A stretch of 64,000 nt of DNA from Amycolatopsis sp. NBC_00345 (GTDB taxonomy: Bacteria > Actinomycetota > Actinomycetes > Mycobacteriales > Pseudonocardiaceae), in contig NZ_CP107995.1 of NCBI RefSeq assembly GCF_036116635.1, positions 868,001-932,000 on the forward strand, written 5' to 3'. Below, in pieces: positions 16,893 through 25,540 of this stretch (positions are counted from its first letter, which is position 1; the number at the start of each line of letters is the position of its first letter). A program made the translations under genes and the position numbers. The notes below the pieces were generated by a model, which was not told where the DNA came from, did no database searches, and worked only from the letters and a program-made list of their open reading frames with translations.

Positions 16893-18104
16893 TCAGGCCC
16901 GGCGCGGCTCGCGGCGGTCGAACACCAGCTCGCGGGCCGTGCCCAGCGCGGTGGTGATCGCGCCGGCCAGCACGGCCTCCGAGCCCAGCTGCCCGGCGAT
17001 GATCTCCGCGGTGATCGGCGTCGTCGCGGCGAGGGCGCGGCGCATCGGCTCGGCGAGCAGGTCCGCGTTGCCGCCGATGCCGCCGCCCAGGACGATCAAG
17101 CCGGGGTCGAGCACGGCCGTCACCGCGGCCACCGCGTGGGCCAGGTGCACGGCCTCCGCCTCGACCACGCGCAGGGCCAGCGGATCGCCTTCGCGGGCGA
17201 GGCGGAAGACGTCCTTGGCCGTGCGGGCCTTGCGCACGCCCAGCTCGCGGGCCAGCGCGACGACGGCGTGGGCCGCCGCGGCGTCCTCCATCGGGCCCGG
17301 CCGCTTGGCCCGGGTGCCGCCGGAGCCCACCGGCAGGTCCGCGATCTCGCCGGCCGCGCCGTGGGCGCCGCGGAACAGCCTGCCGTCCACCAGCACGCCC
17401 ATCCCGATACCGGTGCCGACGGTCAGGCACACGAGCACGTCGACCCCCAGCGCCGCGCCGAGCGCGTGCTCGCCGACGGCGCACAGGTTCGCGTCGTTCT
17501 CCACCACCAGCTCCGAGCCGTGCGCGCACAGCTCGTCCGCCAGCTCGTGCAGCAGGCCCCGGCGCTCCCAGCCGGGCAGGTTCGGGGCGCGGTGCACGGT
17601 GCCGGTGCGCGCGTCCGGGATGCCCGGCGTGCCGACGACCGTGGCGACGACGTCCCCGGGCGCCAGCCCGGCCGCCGCCACCGCCCGCGCGACCGCCCCG
17701 CTGACCGTCCGCACGAGCGCGCCGGCCGAACGGCAGCGGTTCGGCTCGTCGAGCCGCGCGACGATGCTGCCGTCGAGATCCGCGACGGCCACCCGGATCG
17801 ACCGCCGCCCGATGTCCACCGCGGCCACATGCCCCGCCTCGGGCGCGGCCCGGTACACCACGGCCGCGCGCCCCGGCCCGGACAGGCTGTGCCCGGCCGC
17901 CCGGACGAGCCCGCACTGCTCCAGATCGAGCAACGCCTGCCCCACCGTGGGCTTCGACAACCCGGTCTCCCCGGCGATCTGCGGCCGGGTCGCGGGACCC
18001 TGGTCGCGTAACCGTTGCAGCACCAGGCGCTGGTTCAGCGCCCGCATGCTCGCGGGCGTCCCGACTTGCGGGCCGGGCCCGATCGACCGGGGCTCGGCGG
18101 ACAA
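16893..18104 (-). CDS. ROK-family transcriptional repressor
   Basis: Core of ~384 residues. An N-terminal winged HTH (MRALNQRLVLQRLRDQGPAT, IAGETGLSKPTVGQALLDLE) is followed by a ROK sugar-binding domain (VAAVDIGRRSIRVAVADLDG, ENDANLCAVGEHALGAALG, LTVGTGIGMGVLVDGRLFRG, GLIVLGGGIGGNADLL). The zinc-binding CxCGxxGCxE motif of classical ROK proteins is absent (GEIADLPVGSGGTRAK instead). The start is uncertain: homologues usually have GTPAS before MRALN, so a TTG at 18104 is used; the frame stays open to an ATG at 18794 through a low-complexity Gly/Ala/Gln repeat. It is divergent from the permease/GH2/ROK-kinase operon, which it probably represses. Confidence 0.85.
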   Translation of the reverse strand: MSAEPRSIGPGPQVGTPASMRALNQRLVLQRLRDQGPATRPQIAGETGLSKPTVGQALLDLEQCGLVRAAGHSLSGPGRAAVVYRAAPEAGHVAAVDIGRRSIRVAVADLDGSIVARLDEPNRCRSAGALVRTVSGAVARAVAAAGLAPGDVVATVVGTPGIPDARTGTVHRAPNLPGWERRGLLHELADELCAHGSELVVENDANLCAVGEHALGAALGVDVLVCLTVGTGIGMGVLVDGRLFRGAHGAAGEIADLPVGSGGTRAKRPGPMEDAAAAHAVVALARELGVRKARTAKDVFRLAREGDPLALRVVEAEAVHLAHAVAAVTAVLDPGLIVLGGGIGGNADLLAEPMRRALAATTPITAEIIAGQLGSEAVLAGAITTALGTARELVFDRREPRRA

Positions 18105-18109
18105 CCGGG

Positions 18110-18480
18110 ACTGGGGTGACGGCCGGGCCTGGAGTGACGACAGGGCTGTGGGGGAGTGCTGGGGCTCGGGGCCGGGCCCGGCTTGCGCTGGGGAGGAGCC
18201 GAGTCCGGCTTGGGGGCCGAGCCTGGCCTGCGCGTCGTGTCCGGCCTGTGGGCCGTGTCCGGCTTGCGCGGGGGAGATGTTGGGCCCGGCTTGCGCGCCG
18301 AGCCTGGTTTGAGAGCCGAGCCCGGCTTGTGCGCCGGGCCCGCCTCGCGCAGTGGAGGGGCCGGGTCCTGCTGGTCCTCCGTGCTCGGCTCGCGTGCCGT
18401 GTCCGGCTTGCTCGCCGATCCTGGCCTGCGGCCCGTGTCCCGCTTGCGCGCCGAGCCCGTTTTGCCGCCCCCGCCCCGTT
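18110..18480. repeat. Low-complexity array with ~18-bp periodicity upstream of ROK repressor
   Basis: Repeated gcctggcttgcgcg/ccgtgtccggcttg-like units fill this stretch. Read in the ROK frame they give hexapeptides such as LGAQAG, HGPQAR and IGEQAG. A sampled 60-base stretch (18541-18600) just downstream on the plus coordinates shows no elevated GC at the third position of this frame, which argues against it being ordinary coding sequence. It may be either a long disordered N-terminal extension or non-coding minisatellite. The rest of the gap up to 18790 is GC-rich without a recognisable gene. Confidence 0.55.
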
Positions 18481-18799
18481 TCCGCCGCCGGTATCGATCG
18501 CGGCCCCCGCGCCGCACCCCTTCCTTGCGCCTCACCGCCCGAGCCGCCGCCCGCAGCTCCCACTCCCGAACCCGCCGGCCCGCGCGCCCTACGCCGCCCT
18601 GACGCCCCACCGCTCGCACCGCCCGCACCGCCACGGCCCGCCGTTTCCGCGCCCAGGCGCGACACTGGTTCCCGTGTCACCTCCGCCACCTGCGGCTCGT
18701 CCCCTCGTGCGCCGTCCGCTGTCACGCTTTCCCCGTCCTCGCCATGCTCGTGTTTCCACAACTTTACGAACGGATCCCTTCCCGCCCCGTACATCTTAT

Positions 18800-18818
18800 G
18801 TTAAGAAGCTTTACTAAC
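18800..18818. promoter_or_regulatory. Candidate ROK operator
   Basis: GTTAAGAAGCTTTACTAAC is an imperfect 19-bp dyad (six of nine pairs) in an AT-rich island just upstream of the permease start. Its right half, CTTTACTAAC, recurs as CTTTACGAAC at 18762-18771. Actinobacterial ROK repressors are known to bind AT-rich TTAG/CTAA-type dyads, so the adjacent repressor is the likely ligand. Inference only. Confidence 0.45.
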
Positions 18819-18837
18819 TATCGGATGGAGGCACGAC

Positions 18838-20289
18838 GTGAGCTCACCCACCCGTTCGGGGGGCCCGGGGGCGGCGGACCTTTCGCCCACCGGCCTCGAA
18901 CGCAAGATCGGGCCGCTCCAGGCGACGGCGATCAACATGACGCAGATGTGCGGGATCGGCCCGTTCGTCACCATCCCCGCGATGGTCGCGACGATGGGCG
19001 GCCCGCAGGCGATGTTCGGCTGGATCATCGGCGCGATCATCGCCCTCGCCGACGGTCTCGTGTGGGCCGAGCTCGGCGCCGCGCTGCCCGGCGCCGGCGG
19101 CACGTACGTCTACCTCCGCGAAGCGTTCCAGTACCGGACCGGGCGGATGATGCCGTTCCTGTTCGCGTGGAGCGCGGTGCTGTTCATCCCGCTGATCATG
19201 TCCACCGGCATCATCGGCCTCGTCCAGTACCTCGGCTACCTGATCCCCGGCGTGACCGGCGACGGCGGCACCACCCCGCTCGGCAAGGTCATCGGCATCG
19301 CCATCGTCCTGGTGATCGTGCTCGCGCTGTTCCGCCGCATCGGCCAGATCAGCAAGCTCACCACCGGGCTGTTCGTGATCATGCTGTTCGCCGTGCTGAC
19401 CGTGATCATCGCGGCGTTCTCGCACTTCAGCGGCGCGCAGGCGTTCGCCTTCACCCCCGGCGCGTTCGGCTCGGGCGGCGCGTTCTGGGGCGGCCTCGGC
19501 GCCGGCCTGATCATCGCCATCTACGACTACCTCGGCTACAACACCTCGGCCTACCTCGGCGGCGAGGTGCGCAACCCCGGCCGGACGTTGCCGCGCTCGA
19601 TCATCTTCTCCATCCTCGGCATCATGTCGCTGTACTTCCTGCTGCAGGTGGGCGTGCTCGGCTCGATCCCGCTGGAGGAGCTGAAGAGCGCGACGTCGGT
19701 CGCCTCCAGCGTGCTGGAGCAGGCGTGGGGCACGGTCACCGCGAAGGTGATCACCGTCTTCATCGTCATCGCGGCCATCGGCTCGGTGTTCGCCGGCCTG
19801 CTCGGCGGCTCGCGCGTGCCGTTCGAAGCCGCGCGAGACAAGGTGTTCCTGCCGATCTTCGCCAAGCTGCACCCGCGGCTGAACCTGCCCACCGCGGGCG
19901 TGATCACCATGGGCGTGATCACCGCGATCGGCTCGTTGTTCACGCTGACCGACGTCATCAACGCCGCCGTCACGGTGCTCGTGATCATCCAGTCGCTCGC
20001 GCAGGTCGCCGCGATCTGGGTGCTGCGCCGCCGTCAGCCGCGGCTCGAACGGCCGTACCGGCAGTGGCTCTACCCGATCCCGACGATCATCGCGCTCATC
20101 GGCTGGGTGTATATCTTCGTTTCCGCCACTTGGCTCTCGATTTTCCTGACCATCGCGTGGATCGTGCTCGGTGTCGTCGCCTTCCTGATCTACGCGGCGG
20201 CCGAGAAGACGTGGCCGTTCGGGCCGAAGGACATCCGTGAGGCGTTCGCTTCGGCGGACACCACGAACACCGAAGGGGCTCAGGCATGA
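18838..20289 (+). CDS. APC-family permease
   Basis: A 483-residue transporter of the amino acid/polyamine/organocation superfamily with 12 hydrophobic segments. The N-terminus has LERKIGPLQATAINMTQMCG and IGPFVTIPAM, the TM1 glycine motif region, followed by WAELGAALPGAGGTYVYLRE, typical of APC proteins. The GTG start has GGAGG 8 bases upstream. Its stop overlaps the start of the GH2 gene by four bases (ATGA), and that gene overlaps the ROK kinase in the same way, so all three are one operon. Finding an APC permease rather than an ABC or PTS system with sugar enzymes hints at an amino-sugar substrate; this is inference. Confidence 0.9.
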   Translation: MSSPTRSGGPGAADLSPTGLERKIGPLQATAINMTQMCGIGPFVTIPAMVATMGGPQAMFGWIIGAIIALADGLVWAELGAALPGAGGTYVYLREAFQYRTGRMMPFLFAWSAVLFIPLIMSTGIIGLVQYLGYLIPGVTGDGGTTPLGKVIGIAIVLVIVLALFRRIGQISKLTTGLFVIMLFAVLTVIIAAFSHFSGAQAFAFTPGAFGSGGAFWGGLGAGLIIAIYDYLGYNTSAYLGGEVRNPGRTLPRSIIFSILGIMSLYFLLQVGVLGSIPLEELKSATSVASSVLEQAWGTVTAKVITVFIVIAAIGSVFAGLLGGSRVPFEAARDKVFLPIFAKLHPRLNLPTAGVITMGVITAIGSLFTLTDVINAAVTVLVIIQSLAQVAAIWVLRRRQPRLERPYRQWLYPIPTIIALIGWVYIFVSATWLSIFLTIAWIVLGVVAFLIYAAAEKTWPFGPKDIREAFASADTTNTEGAQA

Positions 20290-23192
20290 GGAAACCGCCC
20301 ATGGCCAGGATCGCCGCGGCCGCCGCGCTGATCCTGGTGCCCGGGGTGCTGAGCGTGGCCACCCCGGCCTCGGCGCAGGTGACGCCGCAGGCCACCGCCC
20401 GGCCGCACGGGCTGTCCACGATCGGCCTGGCCGGCTGGCAGGTGCTCACCACCGCGAGCGTCAAGGACGGCGGGGCCAAGGTGTCCGCCCCCGGCTACTC
20501 CACCGCGGGCTGGCTGCCGGTGAAGCCGGACGACGCCGGCGCGCCCGGCACCGAGATCAACGCGCTGGTGCAGAACGGCAAGTGCCCGGACGTCTTCTAC
20601 TCCGACAACCTGCGCAAGTGCTTCGGCTCCGTCAGCAAGCTCGGGCCCGTGGTGACGAAGCCGTTCTCCGACCCGTGGTGGTACCGCACGGACTTCGACC
20701 CGTCGTTCACCGCGGGCAAGGCCGCGAAGCTGACCATTCCCGGCATCGTCGGCGAGGGCGACGTCTGGGTCAACGGCACGCTGGTGGCGGGCAAGGACGT
20801 GGTGAGCGGCGCGTTCGCCGGGCACACCTTCGACGTCTCGAAGCTGCTGAAGCCGGGCAAGAACAGCCTGGCGATCAAGGTCTACCCGAACGACCCGACG
20901 AAGATGTACACCCTCGACGAGGCCGACTGGAGCCAGATCCCGCCGGACAACAACACCGGCCTCCAGTACCCGCCGACGCTGCAGCTGTCCGACGCGCTCA
21001 CCGGCGACAACGCCCACGTGGTGCAGGACAACGCGGCCGACCTGTCGACGTCCTCGCTCACGGTGAAGGTGGACGTCACGAACACCGCGGCCACCGCGCA
21101 GACCGGTCACGTCGCGGCCACCGTCACCCCGCCCGCGGGCGGGGGCGCGCCGATCGTGGCCGAGCAGTCCGTCACGGTTCCCTCGCACGGCAAGCAGACC
21201 GTGACGTTCACGCCGGCGAAGTTCCCGCAGCTGAAGATCCGCAAGCCGCAGGTGTGGTGGCCGTACTCGATGGGCGCGCAGCCCCTGTACACCCTGGGCA
21301 CGGCGGTCTCCGAAGGCGGCGTGCTGTCCACGTCGTCGTCGGACACCTTCGGCATCCGCACGGTGACCTCGAAGCTGATCGGCAAGTCCGCCCCGCTGCC
21401 CGACGGCGCGCGCAAGTTCGCCGTCAACGGCAAGGACTTCGTGTTCCGCGGCGGCGGCTTCGCGCCGGACCTGTTCCTGCACTACGACAAGGCCGACACC
21501 GCGCACCAGCTCGCGCTGATCAAGAACATGGGCCTGTCCGGCGTCCGGCTCGAGGGCCACGACATGCCGCAGGACTTCTACGACCAGGCCGACCGCGCCG
21601 GGCTGCTGGTGCTCGGCGGCTTCATGTGCTGTGACGCCTGGCAGCCCGAGGACGTCTCGAAGCTGACCGAGCGCGACTACACGATCATGCACGACTCGGC
21701 CTACTCGATCGGCCAGCGCGAGCGCAGCCACCCGAGCGTCATCGTCTACGGCTGGAGCGACAACGCGCCGGTCGCGCGTCAGGAGACCGAGAGCCTGAAA
21801 GCCTTCAAGGACGCGGACTTCCAGGTCCCGATCATCGCTTCGGCGGAGTACAAGAGCACGCCGACGCTGGGCAGCTCGGGGGAGAAGGAGGGGCCGTACG
21901 ACTGGGTCCCGCCGTCCTATTGGTACGACACCTCGCACTTCGACAGCGACGACTCCAGCCGTACCAACGCGGGCGGTTCGTGGGGCTTCGCCAGCGAGCA
22001 GAGCGCCGGGCACACCGTGCCGACGCTGGATTCGATCAAGCGGTTCCTCTCGCCGACGGAGCAGGCGAAGCTGTGGCAGGACCCGGCGTACAACCAGTAC
22101 CACGCCAACTTCGAGCCCGACCACGGCGGCTACGCGTTCGGCACGCTGTACACATTGGACAACTCCATCACCCACCGGTACTGCCAGTGGGACTCGCTGG
22201 AGTCCTATGTGGAGTCCGCGCAGATCGCGAACTACGAGAACACCCGCTCGCAGTTCGAGTCCTTCCTGGCGCACTCCACGGACAAGAAGAACCCGTCGAC
22301 CGGCGTCGTCTACTGGCAGCTGAACAAGGGCTGGCCGACGCTGCTCTGGTCGCTGTACAACGACGACGGCGACCAGCCGGGCGCGTTCTACGGCGCGAAG
22401 AAGGCCAACAAGCCGTTGCACGCGCTCTACGGCTACGACACCGGCACGGTGACCGTCGACAACCTCGGCGCCACCACGCAGTCCGGGCTTTCGGTGCAGG
22501 CGAAGGTCTACGACACCGCGGGCAAGGTGCTCGACGACCAGACCGCGAAGAACGTCTCGCTCGGCAGCCAGGGCGTGCTGACCGGCCTGCTGAAGCCGAA
22601 GGTGCCGGCCGAGACGAAGGCGCCGGCCAAGGCGCAGGTGTACTTCGTCGAGCTGCAGGTCAGCCAGGGCGGCAAGGTCGTCGACCGCAACGTCTACTGG
22701 ATGTCCACGCAGAAGGACGTCGTCGACTGGGGCAAGACCCTGGGCCAGCCGCAGGCGACGCTGAGCCAGTACAGCGACCTCACGGCGCTGCAGGACCTGC
22801 CGAAGTCGCAGATCGGCGTGCAGGCCACGACGAAGGCCGCGCCCGGTCCGGACGGGGCCGACACCGCCACCACGGTCACGGTGACCAACACGTCGAAGAC
22901 CCCGGCCGTCGGGTTCTTCCTGCGGGCCGACGTCCGCCGGGGCACGCCGGACGGGCACGAGGCCGCCGGTGACAACCAGCTGGCCGCGGCGACCTGGGAC
23001 GACAACGACATCACGTTGTGGCCCGGGCAGTCGCAGACGCTGACCGTCAGCTACCGGGCGGCGGACCTGCACGGCGCGGCGCCGGTGATCAGCGTCGACG
23101 GGTTCAACACCGGCCGCGTCGTGGTGCCCGCCGGTAGGCACGGCGGTGGTCATGCGGCCGTCCCGCCGCGGATCGAGGGGACCCGCGAGTGA
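20286..23192 (+). CDS. Secreted GH2 glycosidase, exo-beta-D-glucosaminidase / endo-beta-mannosidase subfamily
   Basis: A 968-residue protein with a signal peptide (AAAALILVPGVLSV, cleavage near ASA-Q). A galactose-binding-like domain, an immunoglobulin-like domain, a TIM barrel (residues ~380-640) and C-terminal beta-sandwiches follow, as in CsxA of Amycolatopsis orientalis. The usual GH2 acid/base Asn-Glu is replaced by Ser-Asp in VIVYGWSDNAP (Asp492), which matches the catalytic Asp of the CsxA subfamily; the nucleophile is probably Glu571 in GFASEQSAG. Substrates could be chitosan (GlcN-beta-1,4) or the mannose-beta-1,4-GlcNAc core of N-glycans, as plant endo-beta-mannosidase belongs to the same subfamily. 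The gene sits between permease and kinase with ATGA and GTGA overlaps. Confidence 0.85.
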   Translation: MRKPPMARIAAAAALILVPGVLSVATPASAQVTPQATARPHGLSTIGLAGWQVLTTASVKDGGAKVSAPGYSTAGWLPVKPDDAGAPGTEINALVQNGKCPDVFYSDNLRKCFGSVSKLGPVVTKPFSDPWWYRTDFDPSFTAGKAAKLTIPGIVGEGDVWVNGTLVAGKDVVSGAFAGHTFDVSKLLKPGKNSLAIKVYPNDPTKMYTLDEADWSQIPPDNNTGLQYPPTLQLSDALTGDNAHVVQDNAADLSTSSLTVKVDVTNTAATAQTGHVAATVTPPAGGGAPIVAEQSVTVPSHGKQTVTFTPAKFPQLKIRKPQVWWPYSMGAQPLYTLGTAVSEGGVLSTSSSDTFGIRTVTSKLIGKSAPLPDGARKFAVNGKDFVFRGGGFAPDLFLHYDKADTAHQLALIKNMGLSGVRLEGHDMPQDFYDQADRAGLLVLGGFMCCDAWQPEDVSKLTERDYTIMHDSAYSIGQRERSHPSVIVYGWSDNAPVARQETESLKAFKDADFQVPIIASAEYKSTPTLGSSGEKEGPYDWVPPSYWYDTSHFDSDDSSRTNAGGSWGFASEQSAGHTVPTLDSIKRFLSPTEQAKLWQDPAYNQYHANFEPDHGGYAFGTLYTLDNSITHRYCQWDSLESYVESAQIANYENTRSQFESFLAHSTDKKNPSTGVVYWQLNKGWPTLLWSLYNDDGDQPGAFYGAKKANKPLHALYGYDTGTVTVDNLGATTQSGLSVQAKVYDTAGKVLDDQTAKNVSLGSQGVLTGLLKPKVPAETKAPAKAQVYFVELQVSQGGKVVDRNVYWMSTQKDVVDWGKTLGQPQATLSQYSDLTALQDLPKSQIGVQATTKAAPGPDGADTATTVTVTNTSKTPAVGFFLRADVRRGTPDGHEAAGDNQLAAATWDDNDITLWPGQSQTLTVSYRAADLHGAAPVISVDGFNTGRVVVPAGRHGGGHAAVPPRIEGTRE

Positions 23193-24085
23193 GGTCCGAA
23201 GAACTGGTCCTCGGCATCGATTTCGGCGGCACGAAGGTGGCGCTGGGCCTCGCCGGCCGTGACGGCACCCTGCTGGCCACGCGCCGGCTGGACACCGACG
23301 CGGCGGCGGGGGCCGAGCAGGTGGTGACGCGCGCGCTCGCCGAGGCCAGGTCCCTGGTCGCGGACGAGCACGCGTCGCCCGGCTCGGTCGGCGTCGTCAG
23401 CCCCGGGATCGTGCTGCCGGACCGCATCCTCCTCGCGCCGAACGTGCCGGGGTGGGAGCGGCTGCACCTGAAGGAGCTGGTGGCCGCCGAGTTCCCGGAC
23501 GTGCCGGTCGCGGTCGGCACGGACGCGAAGGCGGCGGCGCTGGCGGAGTGGAAGTGGGGCGCGCTCGCCGGGGCCGACCCGGCGGTGTTCCTCTCGCTGG
23601 GCACCGGCATCGCGGCGGCGGTGCTGGTCGGCGGCCGGCTGCTGACCGGTGCCAACGGGGCCGCGGGCGAGATCGGCTACAACCTGCTCGCCCCACCGGA
23701 CACCGACGGTTTCGCCAGCGGAGCGGCGCCGCTGGAGGAAGCCGTGGGCGGGCGTGGGCTGGGCAGCCGGGCGAGCGCGCTGCTCGGCCGCCCGGTCACC
23801 GCCGGCGAGCTGTTCGCGCTGGCCCGGGAGAACACCCAGGCCAAGGAGCTGGTCACGGCGGCGCTCGACGAGCTGTCCATGCACGTGGCCAACCTGGCGA
23901 TCGCGTTCGACCCGCAGCGCGTCGCGGTGGGCGGCGGGCTGGTCCGCTCGGCCGACGTGCTGCTGCCCGCCCTGCGCGACCGCCTGGCCGCGGCCGTGCC
24001 GTTCCCGCCCGAGCTGGTGTCGGCGCGGTTCGACCAGGACGCCTCCCTGCTGGGCGCCGTCGCGCTCGCGCTGGGGGAGGGCTGA
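23189..24085 (+). CDS. ROK-family sugar kinase
   Basis: A 298-residue kinase. ATP-binding motif LGIDFGGTKVALGL lies at the N-terminus, the catalytic Asp in GTDAKAAALAEW, the GTGIAAAVLVGG phosphate loop and the C-terminal VGGGLVRSADVLLPAL. The zinc-binding Cys cluster of canonical ROK kinases is missing; GAAGEIGYNLLAP has Tyr where the family usually has a zinc-ligand His. The GTG start at 23189 overlaps the stop of the GH2 gene. Likely role: phosphorylation of the hexose or hexosamine released by the GH2 enzyme. Exact substrate unknown. Confidence 0.88.
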   Translation: MRSEELVLGIDFGGTKVALGLAGRDGTLLATRRLDTDAAAGAEQVVTRALAEARSLVADEHASPGSVGVVSPGIVLPDRILLAPNVPGWERLHLKELVAAEFPDVPVAVGTDAKAAALAEWKWGALAGADPAVFLSLGTGIAAAVLVGGRLLTGANGAAGEIGYNLLAPPDTDGFASGAAPLEEAVGGRGLGSRASALLGRPVTAGELFALARENTQAKELVTAALDELSMHVANLAIAFDPQRVAVGGGLVRSADVLLPALRDRLAAAVPFPPELVSARFDQDASLLGAVALALGEG

Positions 24086-24097
24086 CCCCTGCGGATG

Positions 24098-24148
24098 CCC
24101 TGAAGGCCACCATGAGGGCGGATACGACCCTGAAGGTGGCCTTCAGGG
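24098..24148. terminator. Palindrome after ROK kinase gene (GAAGGCCACC family)
   Basis: CCCTGAAGGCCACC (24098-24111) pairs perfectly with GGTGGCCTTCAGGG (24135-24148). The inner part is an imperfect continuation. The same arm sequences recur at 28368-28449 and 60679-60729. Probable terminator for the sugar-kinase operon. Confidence 0.65.
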
Positions 24149-24183
24149 ACCTCCGGCGGGGGACTGGCCCTCGCCCGGGTTGT

Positions 24184-24234
24184 CCGTCAAGGCCTCCTTA
24201 CCCGCGTGCTACGCGGGTAAGGAGGCCTTGACGG
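24184..24234. terminator. Perfect 24-bp inverted repeat (CCGTCAAGG family)
   Basis: Arms 24184-24207 and 24211-24234 are perfectly complementary around a 3-base loop; each contains TCCTTACCCGCGT or its complement. It lies between the convergent kinase and lacI-type genes. A near-identical copy at 48913-48963 differs by one base in each arm, preserving pairing. Confidence 0.8.
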
Positions 24235-24238
24235 CCTT

Positions 24239-25237
24239 TCACGCCAGGCGGACGCGGGTCGATTCGCGGACCACGAGTTCCGGGGTGAAGACGACCTGCC
24301 GCCGCTGCGGCGGCTCGTCGCCGGTTTCGGCGAGCAGGAGGCTCGCGGCGGTGCGGCCGAGGCGCAGCGCGGGCTGGCGCACGGACGTCAGCGGGACCGC
24401 CGCCGCGCCCGCGAACTCGATGTCGTCGTAGCCGACGATCGCCATCTCGGCCGGGACGCGGATGCCCGCGCCGACCATCGCCTGCAGGACGCCGAGGGCG
24501 AGCAGGTCGTTGGCGCAGAACACGGCCGTCGGGCGGGGGCTCATGCCGAGCAGGCGCGCGCCGGCGTCGCGGCCGGACGTGACGTCCAGGCCGATCGCCT
24601 CCAGCACGGACAGCTCGGCGCCGGATCCGGCCAGCCCGGAGCGCAGGCCGAGGTCGCGGTCGCGGCACTGGGTGAGCAGCATCGGGCCGTTGACGAACGC
24701 GATCCGCCGGTGCCCGGTCTCCAGCAGGTGCCGCGCCGCGAGCTCACCGCCGGCGACGTCGTCCACCGACACCGAGCTGGCGTCCTCCGCGGGCACCTTG
24801 CGGTCCACGAACACGTACGGGATCCCGCTGCGCCGGAACGCCTGCATCGCGTCGCCGGCGGTGTCGACCGGGCTCAGCAGCACCCCGCGGACCCGCTGCT
24901 CGGCGAGCATCGCGAGGTACGACGCCTCGGTCTCCACCCGCTGGCCGCTGTTGCAGGTGATGATGTTGAGGCCCTCGTCGTGCGCGGCCTCCTCGGCGCC
25001 GCGGGCGACGTCGACGAAAAACGGGTTGCCGAGGTCCAGCACCAGCAGCGCCATGATCCGGCTGCGGCCCGCGCGCAGCTGCCGCGCGGACTCGTCGCGG
25101 ACGTAGCCCAGCTCCTGGATCACCGACAGCACGCGGTTGCGCGTGGCGGTGGCGACCACGTGCGGGCGGTTGACCACATTGGACACCGTGCCGATCGAGA
25201 CGCCGGCCTGCCTGGCCACGTCCTTGATGCCGACCAC
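24239..25237 (-). CDS. LacI-family transcriptional regulator
   Basis: A 332-residue regulator. The HTH is MVGIKDVARQAGVSIGTVSN with hinge QLRAGRSRIMALLV, followed by a periplasmic-binding-like effector domain (NPFFVDVARGAEEAAHDEGL, PYVFVDRKVP, AVFCANDLLALGVL, YDDIEFAGAAAVPLTSV, with C-terminal ELVVRESTRV). It is divergent from the GH78 alpha-L-rhamnosidase gene, and TGAAACGTTTCA-type operators lie in the shared promoter region. Likely a repressor of the rhamnosidase gene and itself, relieved by rhamnose or a rhamnoside; the effector is inferred from context. Confidence 0.93.
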   Translation of the reverse strand: MVGIKDVARQAGVSIGTVSNVVNRPHVVATATRNRVLSVIQELGYVRDESARQLRAGRSRIMALLVLDLGNPFFVDVARGAEEAAHDEGLNIITCNSGQRVETEASYLAMLAEQRVRGVLLSPVDTAGDAMQAFRRSGIPYVFVDRKVPAEDASSVSVDDVAGGELAARHLLETGHRRIAFVNGPMLLTQCRDRDLGLRSGLAGSGAELSVLEAIGLDVTSGRDAGARLLGMSPRPTAVFCANDLLALGVLQAMVGAGIRVPAEMAIVGYDDIEFAGAAAVPLTSVRQPALRLGRTAASLLLAETGDEPPQRRQVVFTPELVVRESTRVRLA

Positions 25238-25285
25238 GGCCCTCCCTCAAGTCTTCGAGAACTCAAGGCCAGCGTAACACGCATA

Positions 25286-25297
25286 TGAAACGTTTCA
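25286..25297. promoter_or_regulatory. LacI-family operator
   Basis: TGAAACGTTTCA is a perfect 12-bp palindrome with the central CG typical of LacI-family operators, 48 bases upstream of the LacI start. A partial copy TGAAACGAT is at 25390-25398. Likely autoregulatory. Confidence 0.7.
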
Positions 25298-25484
25298 GAG
25301 GTCAGGGTTCCCGGCGCGTCGACCAGGATTCCGCGGGGCGGGCGGGCCCGGAAGGCGAGTCCCCGCGACGGCGGCTTCCCGACGGTAGCTGAAACGATCC
25401 GGCATAGCCAGCCGGACTCGGCGTGGTGCGGCTGGGGGTTGATTCCCCGTCCACGGACTGGTTACGCTCGCTCAGCCCGGTGAT

Positions 25485-25496
25485 TGATACGTTTCA
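25485..25496. promoter_or_regulatory. LacI-family operator in GH78 promoter
   Basis: TGATACGTTTCA (one mismatch from the perfect operator at 25286) lies 44 bases upstream of the rhamnosidase start codon. It couples the regulator to the GH78 gene. Confidence 0.65.
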
Positions 25497-25540
25497 AGCC
25501 AGGGGATGGCCGCGCGCCGCCCCGCGTCAAGGAGGACGCC

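Noticed and set aside
20280..23153. 957-residue open frame on the minus strand opposite the GH2 gene
   Set aside because: It is a shadow of the GH2 gene: Arg/Gly/Val-rich, no family motifs. Long antisense frames are expected at this GC content.
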